A DNA stretch of 64,000 nucleotides, taken from positions 186,001 through 250,000 of the forward strand of contig NZ_FOWK01000001.1 in NCBI RefSeq assembly GCF_900115435.1, given 5' to 3'. Both the position numbers and the translations under genes were made by a program. This document shows, piece after piece, positions 39,642 to 50,000 of the stretch. This DNA is from Prevotella sp. tf2-5. Lineage in GTDB: Bacteria; Bacteroidota; Bacteroidia; Bacteroidales; Bacteroidaceae. Each line of letters begins with the position of its first letter. Positions within the stretch are counted from its first letter, which is position 1. Under the pieces are notes generated by a model. It searched no databases, was not told the origin of the DNA, and worked only from the letters and a program-made list of their open reading frames with translations.

Positions 39642-41522
39642 ATGAGAAGAACTTTATTAATAGGAATGACAGTGCTACTGACAGCTTGCAAGCCTACGAC
39701 AGAGACATTTCACTTCGACGAAGTAACCTACTCACCCCAAGAGACCGTCTTCAAGTTGTTTGCACCTACTGACGCCAGGTGTCTGGTGGTCATCGATAAC
39801 GATAGTATTCACATGAAACTACAAAGTGACAGCATCTGGACGGCAACGCTCTCTGGTGACCAGAAAGGAAAGACCTATCAGTTTGTCGTCAACGGACAGG
39901 CTTCTCCTGGAGTGTTCGCCAAGGCGGTAACAGTAAATGGTGAGAAAGGGGTTATCCTGGACATGCGTGACACCAACCCCAAGGGGTGGGCTGACGACCA
40001 GCATGTGCTGCGTCCTTTCCAGGACTATGTCGTTTATGAGATGCACCATCGTGATTTCTCTATAGCACGCCCAGAGGCAAAGCATCCCGGTAAGTTCCTT
40101 GCCCTGACCGAGCCTTGGGCAATCCAGCACTTGAAAGACCTTGGTATCAATGCCGTCCATATCCTGCCCAGCTACGACTACGGCTCTGTGGACGAGACCC
40201 GTCTGAATGAGCCGCAGTATAACTGGGGCTATGACCCTGTAAACTATAACGTGCCGGATGGCGGCTATTCCACCGACCCTTATGACCCAGAATGTCGCAT
40301 CCGGGAGTTCAAGCAAATGGTACAGGCACTCCACAAGGCTGGTATCTCGGTTATCCTCGACGTTGTCTATAACCATACCTACGACATCGATCACTCCAAT
40401 TTCCAGCGTACCTATCCCGATTACTATTATCGTAAAACAGCAGAGGGGGTATATAGCAACGGGTCTGGCTGTGGCAACGAGACGGCCTCTGACAAGCTTA
40501 TGATGCGGAAATTCATGGAGGAAAGCGTGAGATATTGGTTTGAAGAATACCATATTGACGGATTCCGCTTTGACCTGATGGGTGTTCACGATATAGAGAC
40601 GATGAATGCGATCCGCAAGATGATGGATGCCATTGACCCCAATATCCTCATCTATGGAGAGGGATGGAGCGCAGGAGCCTGTGCCCTGCCTAACGAGCAA
40701 CTGGGTATGAAGGCGAACATTAAGCAGATGCCTCACATCGCCGCCTTTTCCGACGAGATACGCGATGCGCTTCGTGGTCCTTTCAGCGACGACACCAAAG
40801 GTGGTTTCCTCATAGGAGTCCCCAATTGTGAGGAGAGTCTGAAATTCGGTATTGCCGGTGCTATCGAGCACCCACAGGTTGATATGAAGAGCGTCAACTA
40901 CTCAACAGAGCCTTGGGCTGCCGAGCCTACCCAGATGATGAGTTATGTAAGTTGTCATGACGACATGTGTCTGGTCGACCGTCTGAAAACCAGTAAGCCT
41001 GGGATAACGATGGACGAGCTGATTCATCTTGACCTCCTTGCACAGACCGCTGTCTTTACCTCACAAGGTATTCCCTTCATGCTAAGTGGTGAGGAACTGC
41101 TACGTGACAAAAAAGGTGTCCATAACAGCTATGAGTCGCCCGACAGCATCAACCGTCTAGAATGGTCGAATCTCCAACGCTACCCGCAAGTCTTTGCATA
41201 TTACCAACGACTCATTGCCTTGCGCCTGCATCATCCTGCCTTTCGTCTGGGCAACGCAGACCTCGTCCGCAAACACCTGGAATTCCTGAAGACCCCTCAA
41301 CAGGTAGTTGCTTTCAGACTTAAAGACCTTCAGGACAAGGACGAATGGCAGAATATCATCGTCGTACTGAATGCCTCTAAGGAGCCACAAACCATCACCA
41401 TCCCCCAGGATAAATACACGGTGGTATGTCAGGACGGTAACATCAATGAACAAGGGATGGGCAACGTCAATGGCAACAAGATAGTGGTCACTCCCCAATC
41501 TGCAATGATTATACATAATTAA
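39642..41522 (+). CDS. pulA: GH13 type I pullulanase lipoprotein
   Basis: A 626-residue lipoprotein (lipobox LLTAC). It has an N-terminal CBM48-like domain (VFKLFAPTDARCLVV) and the type I pullulanase hallmark YNWGYDPVNYNVP. The catalytic residues are D311 (GFRFDLMGVHD), E340 (YGEGWSAG) and D440 (SCHDD). It cuts alpha-1,6 branches of amylopectin or pullulan fragments. It begins seven bases after the GH97 stop, and the neopullulanase follows 15 bases after its own stop. Lipid anchoring suggests it is attached to the inner face of the outer membrane or the surface. Confidence 0.92.
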   Translation: MRRTLLIGMTVLLTACKPTTETFHFDEVTYSPQETVFKLFAPTDARCLVVIDNDSIHMKLQSDSIWTATLSGDQKGKTYQFVVNGQASPGVFAKAVTVNGEKGVILDMRDTNPKGWADDQHVLRPFQDYVVYEMHHRDFSIARPEAKHPGKFLALTEPWAIQHLKDLGINAVHILPSYDYGSVDETRLNEPQYNWGYDPVNYNVPDGGYSTDPYDPECRIREFKQMVQALHKAGISVILDVVYNHTYDIDHSNFQRTYPDYYYRKTAEGVYSNGSGCGNETASDKLMMRKFMEESVRYWFEEYHIDGFRFDLMGVHDIETMNAIRKMMDAIDPNILIYGEGWSAGACALPNEQLGMKANIKQMPHIAAFSDEIRDALRGPFSDDTKGGFLIGVPNCEESLKFGIAGAIEHPQVDMKSVNYSTEPWAAEPTQMMSYVSCHDDMCLVDRLKTSKPGITMDELIHLDLLAQTAVFTSQGIPFMLSGEELLRDKKGVHNSYESPDSINRLEWSNLQRYPQVFAYYQRLIALRLHHPAFRLGNADLVRKHLEFLKTPQQVVAFRLKDLQDKDEWQNIIVVLNASKEPQTITIPQDKYTVVCQDGNINEQGMGNVNGNKIVVTPQSAMIIHN

Positions 41523-41537
41523 ACCAAGTATGACAAT

Positions 41538-43403
41538 ATGAAACGAACATTATTATTAGGACTCTTTGCTTTGCATATAATAACAATGAACGCCGCAGTG
41601 AAAATAGACAGGATAGACCCCACCGACTGGTTTGCGGGCATGAAGAATCCACAATTGCAACTCATGGTATATGGTAAGAATATCGCCTCTGTCAAAGAGG
41701 TGACCACTGACTACCCCCATGTGCGCATTGACAGTGTGGTACGCCTTGACTCTCCCAACTACCTTCTGCTATACCTCAACCTGCAGGGAGCACAGCCTGG
41801 AACCATGACGCTGAAGTTTGACAAGCAGAAAGTAAACTATACCCTGAGACAGAGGGAGAAAGCTGGCGACCAGCGTATGAGCTTCACCAATGCGGATGTG
41901 CTCTATATGCTGATGCCCGACCGTTTTGCACAGGGAGCTGGTCATAACCCACAGGTTAAGGGACTACGCCCCTATCAGGAGGACCGAACACAACCGAGTC
42001 TGCGACATGGAGGAGACTTGAATGGGATCCGTGAGCATCTGGACTATTTCACCGAATTAGGAGTGACCGCGTTATGGCTGACTCCTGTATTGGAGAATGA
42101 CTCCCCTGACACGGAAAATGGTTTCTCCACCTATCATGGCTATGCCACTACAGATTACTATAGAGTAGACCCACGTTTCGGGACCAATGAGGACTACCGA
42201 CGGTTATGTGACGAGGCACATGCCAAGGGACTGAAGGTCGTGATGGATATGATTTTCAACCACTCGGGCTTTGAGCATCCCTGGACCAAGGACATGCCAT
42301 CGAAAGACTGGCTCAACTCTCCGGAATGGTTGAAGGACGAGCAAAAGAACCTGTATCTGCAGACCAGCTACAAGTTGACCCCTGTCAAAGACCCTTACGC
42401 CTCTAAGAAAGACCTGCAAGAGACAACGGAGGGATGGTTTGTACCCACAATGCCTGACCTCAACCAACATAACCCACACCTGATGCGCTATCTTATCCAG
42501 AACAGTATCTGGTGGATAGAGACGGTAGGTATCGACGGAATCCGTATGGACACCTATCCATATGCCGACGCCCATGCTATGGCACAGTGGATGAAGGAGC
42601 TCGACAACGAATATCCCCATTTCAATACCGTTGGTGAGACATGGGTTACCGAGCCTGCCTATACCGCGGCATGGCAGAAAGACAGTAAACTCTCCAAAGA
42701 TAACAGCTATCTGAAGACCGTCATGGACTTCTCGTTCTTTGACAAGCTCAATCAAGCAAAGAATGAGGAGACGGACGCATGGTGGAATGGTCTGAACCGC
42801 ATCTACAACTCGTTTGTTTATGACTACCTCTACCCCAACCCCTCATCGGTCATGGCATTTATCGACAACCACGATACCGACCGATTCTTGGGGAACGGAT
42901 GCGACACTCTTGCCCTCAAGCAAGCACTCGCCTTGTTATTGACCGTCAACCGCATCCCACAACTCTACTATGGCACCGAGATTCTGATGAACGGTACCAA
43001 GGAGGTGACCGACGGCAACGTGCGCAAGGATTTCCCAGGCGGTTTCCCGGGTGACAAGCGTAACGCCTTTACCAAGGAGGGACGCACCAAGGCTGAGCAG
43101 GACATGTTCCGATGGACCAGTCGACTGCTTCACTGGAGACAAGGTAACGAAGTGATTACCAAAGGGGCGATGACCCAGTTTATCCCCTATAGAGGTATCT
43201 ATGTCATTGCCCGCCGATACCAGGGTAAAACAGCACTCACCATCCTCAATGGCACCCGTCAGGAAGCCACGATGCCTGTGGAGCGCTATGTCGAGGTAAT
43301 TGGTAACACCAAACGGGCGAAAGACATACTCACAGGACGATACTATGATCTGTCCCAAGACCTCCGACTACGTCCCCGTCAATCGTTGATTTTGGAATTT
43401 TAA
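41538..43403 (+). CDS. susA: GH13 neopullulanase, SusA-like
   Basis: A 621-residue enzyme with a signal peptide (MKRTLLLGLFALHIITMNA). An N-terminal beta domain (IDRIDPTDWFAGMKNPQLQL), typical of SusA and cyclomaltodextrinases, is followed by the GH13 barrel: MIFNHSG (region I), D338 in GIRMDTYPYADAH, E367 in VGETW and D446 in DNHDTDR. SusA is periplasmic and breaks cyclodextrins, maltooligosaccharides and pullulan after import. It is the last gene of the operon. No clear terminator hairpin follows before the next promoter at 43459. Confidence 0.93.
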   Translation: MKRTLLLGLFALHIITMNAAVKIDRIDPTDWFAGMKNPQLQLMVYGKNIASVKEVTTDYPHVRIDSVVRLDSPNYLLLYLNLQGAQPGTMTLKFDKQKVNYTLRQREKAGDQRMSFTNADVLYMLMPDRFAQGAGHNPQVKGLRPYQEDRTQPSLRHGGDLNGIREHLDYFTELGVTALWLTPVLENDSPDTENGFSTYHGYATTDYYRVDPRFGTNEDYRRLCDEAHAKGLKVVMDMIFNHSGFEHPWTKDMPSKDWLNSPEWLKDEQKNLYLQTSYKLTPVKDPYASKKDLQETTEGWFVPTMPDLNQHNPHLMRYLIQNSIWWIETVGIDGIRMDTYPYADAHAMAQWMKELDNEYPHFNTVGETWVTEPAYTAAWQKDSKLSKDNSYLKTVMDFSFFDKLNQAKNEETDAWWNGLNRIYNSFVYDYLYPNPSSVMAFIDNHDTDRFLGNGCDTLALKQALALLLTVNRIPQLYYGTEILMNGTKEVTDGNVRKDFPGGFPGDKRNAFTKEGRTKAEQDMFRWTSRLLHWRQGNEVITKGAMTQFIPYRGIYVIARRYQGKTALTILNGTRQEATMPVERYVEVIGNTKRAKDILTGRYYDLSQDLRLRPRQSLILEF

Positions 43404-43435
43404 GTATTAATCAAACTTAAAACGTATCATATAAA

Positions 43436-43466
43436 GGTGGCAATTCAAAAAAAATTGCTACCTTTG
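43436..43466 (+). promoter_or_regulatory. Promoter with overlapping inverted repeat, SDR gene
   Basis: TACCTTTG at 43459-43466 is the -7 box. GGTGGCAATT (43436-43445) and AATTGCTACC (43453-43462) form an inverted repeat (9 of 10 pairs) whose right arm enters the box, a suitable place for a repressor. Confidence 0.5.
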
Positions 43467-43500
43467 CATTTAATATCACTTTACTTAAAAATAAACTATT

Positions 43501-44304
43501 ATGGCAAATCTATTTTCATTAGAGGGTAAGAACGCCTGGATTACCGGCGCATCTTACGGAATTGGTTTCAACATCGCCAAGGCTTTCGTAGCAGCAGGCA
43601 TCAAGAACATCATCTTCAACGACATCAACGAGGCAGCGCTGGAGCGTGGTCTTGCCAATTACAAAGAGGCAGGTATCACCAACGTGAAAGGTTATGTCTG
43701 TGACGTGACAAAGGAGGACGACGTGAAAGCACTCGTGGAGAAAATCCACGCAGAGGTAGGTCAGATTGACATCCTCGTCAACAATGCCGGTATCATCAAG
43801 CGTATCCCCATGCACGAGATGAAACGCGCTGAGTTCCAGCAGGTCATCGATATCGACCTCGTAGGTCCGTTTATCGTCAGCTCAGCTGTCATCCCTGAGA
43901 TGATGGAGCGTCGTGAGGGTAAGATTATCAATATTTGCTCGATGATGTCTGAGCTGGGTCGTGAGACTGTCAGTGCCTACGCAGCCGCCAAGGGTGGTCT
44001 GAAGATGCTGACCCGCAACATCTGCTCTGAGTATGGTGAATATAACATCCAGTGTAACGGTATCGGTCCGGGTTACATCGCTACCCCACAGACCGCCCCA
44101 CTCCGTGAGCGTCAGCCAGACGGCAGCCGTCATCCGTTCGATTCATTCATATGTGCGAAGACACCTGCTGGTCGCTGGCTCGATCCATCAGAACTCGGAG
44201 GTCCCGCTGTCTTCCTTGCCTCACATGCCTCTGACGCCGTTAACGGTCATGTGCTGTATGTGGACGGTGGTATCCTTGCATATATTGGAAAGCAACCTCA
44301 ATAA
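43501..44304 (+). CDS. SDR dehydrogenase, gluconate 5-dehydrogenase type
   Basis: A 267-residue short-chain dehydrogenase. The nucleotide-binding motif is TGASYGIG (about residues 15-22). NNAG, the catalytic Ser in NICSMMSELG and the YAAAK Tyr-Lys pair complete the classical SDR set. The sequence resembles 5-keto-D-gluconate or 2-deoxy-D-gluconate dehydrogenases (IdnO/KduD group), which interconvert keto-acid and sugar-acid using NAD(P)H. It has its own promoter and a strong terminator, so it stands alone. No uronate-pathway partners lie nearby, which leaves the true substrate open. The protein is cytoplasmic. Confidence 0.85.
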   Translation: MANLFSLEGKNAWITGASYGIGFNIAKAFVAAGIKNIIFNDINEAALERGLANYKEAGITNVKGYVCDVTKEDDVKALVEKIHAEVGQIDILVNNAGIIKRIPMHEMKRAEFQQVIDIDLVGPFIVSSAVIPEMMERREGKIINICSMMSELGRETVSAYAAAKGGLKMLTRNICSEYGEYNIQCNGIGPGYIATPQTAPLRERQPDGSRHPFDSFICAKTPAGRWLDPSELGGPAVFLASHASDAVNGHVLYVDGGILAYIGKQPQ

Positions 44305-44325
44305 GTCTTTCCGACAGACTACAAA

Positions 44326-44354
44326 AAAGAGGCTTCCCGTAAGGAAGCCTCTTT
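44326..44354. terminator. Bidirectional terminator between the SDR and HU genes
   Basis: A perfect 12-base stem, AAAGAGGCTTCC with GGAAGCCTCTTT, and a five-base loop. A run on one side and T run on the other serve both convergent genes. Confidence 0.85.
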
Positions 44355-44373
44355 AAATTTTTCTTGACAAAAA

Positions 44374-44649
44374 TTACTTGTTCACAACCTTTGCAAGCTC
44401 AGCACCAGCCTTAAACTTAGCAACCTTCTTAGCAGCAATCTTGATCTTAGCCTTGGTAGCGGGGTTGATACCCTCACGAGCAGGCTTCTTAGCTACAGAG
44501 AATGTACCAAAACCTACGAGCTGTACTTTGTCACCCTTCTTCAGTGCGCCAGCGATAGCCTCGATAGTTGCGTCCAATGCCTTCTTTGAATCAGCCTTAG
44601 TCAGTTTTGCAGAGGCTGCGATCTTCTCAATTAATTCTGTCTTGTTCAT
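44374..44649 (-). CDS. HU family DNA-binding protein
   Basis: A 91-residue classical HU: MNKTELIEKIAASAKLTKAD, VQLVGFGTFSVAKKPAREG and NPATKAKIKIAAKKVAKFKAG. It bends and compacts DNA without strict sequence preference. An A-rich low-complexity leader of about 60 bases and the promoter TTTG (44743-44740), 19 bases, TATATTTG (44720-44713) precede it, as expected for an abundant protein. Confidence 0.95.
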   Translation of the reverse strand: MNKTELIEKIAASAKLTKADSKKALDATIEAIAGALKKGDKVQLVGFGTFSVAKKPAREGINPATKAKIKIAAKKVAKFKAGAELAKVVNK

Positions 44650-44712
44650 AATCGTTGTTGTTTAAAAAGATAAATATTAATAGTTTAAATCGGTTTTTAT
44701 TGTATTCCACTG

Positions 44713-44743
44713 CAAATATAGGAGAAACAATTAAAAAAACAAA
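44713..44743 (-). promoter_or_regulatory. Promoter of the HU gene
   Basis: On the minus strand TTTG, 19 bases, TATATTTG. A full consensus match. Confidence 0.6.
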
Positions 44744-44825
44744 CAAAATTGCAAAAAAAATGAGATTTTTATTGAAAAAAAATGCTTATAGCGCCTTTTT
44801 TGCGTCAAAAAACAGATTATTTTCG

Positions 44826-44833
44826 TAATTTTG
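44826..44833 (+). promoter_or_regulatory. -7 promoter box of the rhomboid-EEP pair
   Basis: TAATTTTG, 66 bases before the rhomboid ATG. A TTTG at 44799-44802 is 23 bases upstream, slightly long. Confidence 0.45.
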
Positions 44834-44899
44834 CACCGTCAACGATGGAAAATCATTGTTTGACGGCAAAGTGTAAAAGTTGAATTGTAAATTGAATAA

Positions 44900-45823
44900 A
44901 TGAATAATATACCTACGATGACCAAGAACCTGCTCATTGTCAACTTTTTGGCATTTGTGGCGACTTGGGTTTTGGAATTACGGGGCATTGACCTGACCTC
45001 ATTATTGGGACTCCATTTCTTCATGGCGAAGGACTTCCACCTTTACCAGTTTGTCACCTACATGTTCCTTCATGGCGGCTTCACACATATTTTCTTTAAT
45101 ATGTTTGCCCTTTGGATGTTCGGTGCCGTCATCGAACGGGTATGGGGTCCGAAGAAATTCCTTTTTTATTACATTTCGTGTGGTATCGGTGCTGGCATAG
45201 TACAAGAGATTGCCCAATATGCCAACTATATGGCAGAAGGTCTTGCCGCCTACGACAACGTGAACCTTGGAGGTACCATCATGGCGACAGCCGACTACCT
45301 CAACCTATGGACGACGATAGGTGCCTCGGGGGCCGTCTATGCCATCCTGCTTGCCTTCGGTATGATTTTCCCCAACGAGCGGTTGTTCATCATTCCCTTC
45401 CCCTTCCCCATCAAGGCGAAGTGGCTGATTGTCGGTTATATCGCCATCGAGTTGTTCTCAGCACTTAGCGGTCCTGGTGATGGTGTCGCCCATACGGCAC
45501 ACTTAGGAGGTATGCTCTTCGGTTTCATTATGATCCGTTATTGGAAGAAACACCCAGGCAACGGCAATGGTTTCGGTCGCAGCCGAGGACAGGAGTTCTT
45601 CGACAACATGAAACGGCATTTCGACGAGCGACAGCAGCGCAGTAGCAACCGTCGCCGCTGGGCTGACGAGCCGGAGGAACCGACGTATGAGGAGCCGAAG
45701 AAGCCCAAACGTGCCAACCAGGAGGAGATTGACGCGATCCTCGACAAGATCCGCAAGAGCGGCTATGACAGTCTGACGAAAGAGGAGAAGAAGAAGTTGT
45801 TTGACCAAAGTCAGCAGAATTGA
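44900..45823 (+). CDS. Rhomboid family intramembrane serine protease
   Basis: A 307-residue membrane protein with about six membrane segments. The rhomboid motifs are HGGFTHIFFNMFALW (loop and segment 2), the catalytic serine in TIGASGAVYAILLAF and the catalytic histidine in AHLGGMLFGF. The cytoplasmic C-terminal 90 residues are charged and partly repetitive (RRWADEPEEPTYEEPKKPKR), a linker with a short helical end (NQEEIDAILDKIRKSGYDSL) common in Bacteroidota rhomboids. It cuts membrane proteins within the bilayer; the substrate is unknown. The downstream gene begins within its stop codon. Confidence 0.92.
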   Translation: MNNIPTMTKNLLIVNFLAFVATWVLELRGIDLTSLLGLHFFMAKDFHLYQFVTYMFLHGGFTHIFFNMFALWMFGAVIERVWGPKKFLFYYISCGIGAGIVQEIAQYANYMAEGLAAYDNVNLGGTIMATADYLNLWTTIGASGAVYAILLAFGMIFPNERLFIIPFPFPIKAKWLIVGYIAIELFSALSGPGDGVAHTAHLGGMLFGFIMIRYWKKHPGNGNGFGRSRGQEFFDNMKRHFDERQQRSSNRRRWADEPEEPTYEEPKKPKRANQEEIDAILDKIRKSGYDSLTKEEKKKLFDQSQQN

Positions 45824-46914
45824 TTAAGCAGCTAAAGACATTCACCGTTCAGATGCTGGCAGGCGCGAATCTCGTCACCATCATCGTTATGACACTGATT
45901 GGCTATTCCGACCGGTTGAGTCCTTCCGACCATCCAGTGCTGTCGTGCTTCGGGATGACATTCCCCCTTTTCCTGCTCATCAACCTTGCTTTTCTGCTTT
46001 TCTGGGTTGTCTTCAAGTTTCGCATGATATGGATTCCCCTGTTGGGCTTTCTCATCTCGTACGTACCTATATCTATATATATGCCCCTTAATTTGCGGAA
46101 GCAGGAGGTGCCTGAAGGTGCCCTTAAAGTCGTGAGCTATAACGTCTGCGGATATGGTGGTAACTACAAGTACGAGCAAGGCTTCGAGGTAGTACGTGAC
46201 TATCTCTTCGCGGAGGATGCCGATATCGTCTGCATACAAGAGGATAATGACACCTGGCGCCGGTATTGTTTCAAACACTACGAGAAGAAATACGCCTATA
46301 ACGACACGATCATGTTCAACACCGACCTCTACCCCAATGGTGTCGGTATCCATACCCGTTTCCCGATCATCCGTCGGGAGCGTATCCCCTATCGTTCCAT
46401 CAACAATGGCAGTGCCGCCTGGTACCTACAGGTAGGTAACGACACCTTGTTGGTCATCAACAATCATTTCGAGGGCACCCATCTCAAGCAAGAGGCACGT
46501 AGCGCCTACCGGGAGATTCTGAAAGGCGAGATGCGTGGTGACACTGCCCGTATGGAGTCCAAGAAGCTATTGGTAACACTCTCAGAGTCAGCGTCTAAGA
46601 GAGCTCCGCAGATTGAGGCAGTGTGTCGTTATATCAAGGAGCATCGCCAATATCCTATCCTCCTCTGCGGTGACTTAAACGACAACCCTATCTCCTACTC
46701 CCGTCACCGTCTCGCAGAGGTGCTAACCGACTGCTACGCTGCTACCGGACGAGGACTCGGTTTGTCATATAATCAGAAAGGATTCCCTTTCCGTATCGAC
46801 TATATTTTCTGTTCTTCCGACATCCACCCATACAACTGCAAGATAGACAGTAAAATAGACGCCAGTGACCATTATCCTATCGTTTGTTGGATTAAAATAG
46901 GTGGAAATGATTGA
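45820..46914 (+). CDS. Endonuclease/exonuclease/phosphatase family membrane protein
   Basis: A 364-residue protein whose first 90 residues have two to three membrane segments (LVTIIVMTLIGY, LFLLINLAFLLFWVVF, IWIPLLGFLISYVPI), followed by an EEP domain: VVSYNVCGYGG, ADIVCIQE, LLVINNHFEGTH, LLCGDLNDNP and the final SDHYPIVCW. The reaction may be on nucleic acid, a phosphoinositide-like lipid or another phosphodiester, and sequence alone cannot tell. The likely start is TTG at 45820, overlapping the rhomboid stop (TTGA). The next in-frame ATG at 45853 would trim the region before the first membrane segment. It is transcribed with the rhomboid gene. Confidence 0.82.
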   Translation: MIKQLKTFTVQMLAGANLVTIIVMTLIGYSDRLSPSDHPVLSCFGMTFPLFLLINLAFLLFWVVFKFRMIWIPLLGFLISYVPISIYMPLNLRKQEVPEGALKVVSYNVCGYGGNYKYEQGFEVVRDYLFAEDADIVCIQEDNDTWRRYCFKHYEKKYAYNDTIMFNTDLYPNGVGIHTRFPIIRRERIPYRSINNGSAAWYLQVGNDTLLVINNHFEGTHLKQEARSAYREILKGEMRGDTARMESKKLLVTLSESASKRAPQIEAVCRYIKEHRQYPILLCGDLNDNPISYSRHRLAEVLTDCYAATGRGLGLSYNQKGFPFRIDYIFCSSDIHPYNCKIDSKIDASDHYPIVCWIKIGGND

Positions 46915-46963
46915 AAAAATGACGAATTTCCCTTAGAAATTTCGCCAAGTGGAGAAAAATAAG

Positions 46964-46971
46964 TATATTTG
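46964..46971 (+). promoter_or_regulatory. -7 promoter box of secDF
   Basis: TATATTTG, 48 bases before the secDF ATG. No TTTG is seen at standard spacing. Confidence 0.5.
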
Positions 46972-47018
46972 CAGGCTAAAATTGCGGAATCACAAAATTA
47001 AACAATATAAAAAACAAA

Positions 47019-50000
47019 ATGCAAAACAAAGGAATTGTAAAGTTTATTGCACTCGTTCTAATCCTCGTGTGCTGCTTCTACCTCTCCTTCTCGTTTGTGA
47101 CACGCTACCACGAGAACAAGGCAGCCGCCATGGGCGAAGAGGCAGGTCAGGAGTACCTCGACTCTATCATGAACGAGAAAGTGTACTGCGGAATCTATTC
47201 GTTCAAGCAGTGCCGCGAGATGGAAATCGGCCTTGGACTTGACCTGAAAGGCGGTATGAATGTGATTCTTGAGGTGTCAGTACCCGACGTTGTCGATGTA
47301 CTTGCCGACCACAAGACAGACGCTGCCTACAAGAAATCGATGGAAGAGGCTAAGAAAGAGGAAGAGACCAGTCAGAACGACTTCATCTCCCTGTTTATCA
47401 AGTATTGGAAGCAGAACTCCAACGGACGTCCTCTGGCAGCTGTCTTCGCCACCCAGCAGATGAAGGGTAAGGTGAGCACCAACAGCACTGACGCCGAGGT
47501 AGAGCGTGCCCTCCGTGCAGAGGTGCAGTCTGCCGTTGACAACTCTTTCAATGTGGTCCGCAACCGTATCGATAAGTTCGGTGTCGTACAGCCTAACATT
47601 CAGAAACTGGAGGGACAGAGCGGTCGTATCATGGTGGAGATGCCTGGTATCAAGGAGCCGGAGCGTGTTCGTAAGTTGCTGCAGGGCTCTGCCAACCTCG
47701 AGTTCTGGGAGACCTATAACTCACAGGAGATCTATCCCCTGCTCGCACAGTTGAACCAGAAATACGCCGCCACAGGTGGTGAGGTAGAAGTGGCTGACTC
47801 TACAGCTGCCGCTGCTGCTGACACGACAGCCGTTGCTGACACGACAGCTGCCAACTCTGCGAACCTGGCTGCCAAACTTGCCAAGAAGAATGACAAGGTG
47901 ATGGATGCCAAGGCAAAGGCAGAGGCACTGAAGCAGAACCCGCTGTTCGCCGTCTTCCAGCCCGTTCCACAGGGACTCGCTATTGTTGGTTATGCCAACG
48001 CCCGTGACACCGCAGATGTCGACAAGGTCATCTATTCCGATATCGCCCGCCAGATCCTCCCTGCTGAGTGCAAGCTCCGCTGGGGTGCTAAGGCAGAGGA
48101 TTTCGGAGGTGAGAACACCAAGGGTGAGATCTTCGCCCTCTATGCGCTGAAGATTACAGAGCCCAACGGACGTGCTCCACTGGAGGGTGACGTGATTACC
48201 AATGCCAAGGACGAGTTCGACCAGATGGGTCACCCCTCTGTATCGATGCAGATGAACTCTGACGGCGCACGCCGCTGGAGCCAGATCACCAAGCAGAATA
48301 TCGGACGTGGCGTTGCCATCGTCCTCGACGACGCTGTCTATAGTGCACCACGTATCCTCACCCAGATTGATGGTGGTAACTCATCCATCACGGGTAACTT
48401 CACCATCGAGGATACCAAGGACCTTGCCAACACACTGAACTCTGGTAAGATGCCGGCTCCTACCCGCATCGTACAAGAGGAGGTCGTTGGTCCGTCACTC
48501 GGTGCCCAGTCCATCAAGCAGGGTATCATCTCCTTCATCGTAGCCTTCGTGCTGCTGATGATCTACATGGTGATGCTGTACGGTTTCATCCCAGGTATGC
48601 TTGCCAATATGGCACTGCTCTTCAACCTGTTCTTCACCCTCGGTATCCTTACCTCGTTCCAGGCGGCATTGACAATGCCTGGTATCGCTGGTATCGTGCT
48701 GACCCTCGGTACCGCTGTGGATGCCAACGTGCTGATCTATGAGCGTACCAAGGAGGAGCTCCGTAAGGGACATAGCGTGAAGGAGTCACTGAACCTCGGT
48801 TACTCGAACGCCTTCTCCGCTATCTTCGACTCTAACTTCACATCGTTGATCACAGGTATCATCCTGTATGTCTTCGGAACAGGTCCTATCCGTGGTTTCG
48901 CCACCACCTTGATGATCGGTATCTGTGTATCGTTCTTCACCGCTGTCTTCATGACTCGTCTGATCTACGATGCCAAGATGAAGAAGGACAAGTGGCAGAA
49001 CCTCACCTTCTCTACCGCTTATTCTCGTAACATGATGCAGAACACCAAGTTCAACTTCATGGGTATGTATAAGAAGTCATTCACCATCTGGGGTGTCGCT
49101 GCCATCCTGTTCATCATCAGCTTCGCTGTTCGCGGCTTGAGCCAGAGCATCGACTTCACTGGTGGTCGCAACTATGTGGTGACACTCGACAAGCAGGTTC
49201 CTGTTGAGCAGGTACGTACTGCCCTCGCTGGTGCCTTCATCAACACCATTGGTGAGAATAAAGACAAGGAAGCCAACACCAGTGTGATTGCCCTCGGTAC
49301 TGATGGAAAGACCGTTCGTATCTCTACCAACTGGGATATCGAGTCTAACAACCCACAGGTGGACGACAAGGCTGAGACCATCCTTTATAACGCACTGAAG
49401 AAAGCTGGTTTTGTCAACCAGTCTAACGTGGAGGCATTCAAGAACCCAGACGTTCGTGAAGGTGGCTCTATCATCAGCTCTGCAAAGGTAGGTCCTTCCG
49501 TAGCTAAGGACATTACCTATGGTGCTATCATCAGTGTGGCTATCGCCTTGATCGCCATCTTCCTCTACATCCTGTTGCGTTTCCGCAACGTGGCTTACTC
49601 TGTAGGTTCCATCGTCGCTCTGACACTCGATGCCTTGATTGTGATCGGTTTCTACTCTGTATTATGGGGATGGGTTCCAATGTCACTGGAGATCGACCAG
49701 ACCTTCATCGGTGCTATCCTGACCGTTATCGGTTACTCTATCAACGATAAGGTGGTGGTCTTCGACCGTGTACGTGAGAACTTCAACCTGTATGCGAAGC
49801 GCGACCGTCAGAGCCTGTTCAATGGTTCTCTGAACCAGACACTGGCTCGTACCATCAACACCTCTATCACGACGCTAATCGTATTGCTGTGTATCTTCAT
49901 CCTCGGTGGTGACAGCATCCGCAGCTTCTCCTTCGCCATGATCCTGGGTGTTATCTTCGGTACCCTGTCGTCTATCTTCATCGCAGCACCTACCGCCTTC

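Noticed and set aside
39819..40871. A 350-codon minus-strand frame opposite the pullulanase gene
   Set aside because: It mirrors a well-conserved GH13 gene, has no recognisable motifs or promoter, and such antisense frames are common in this codon usage.
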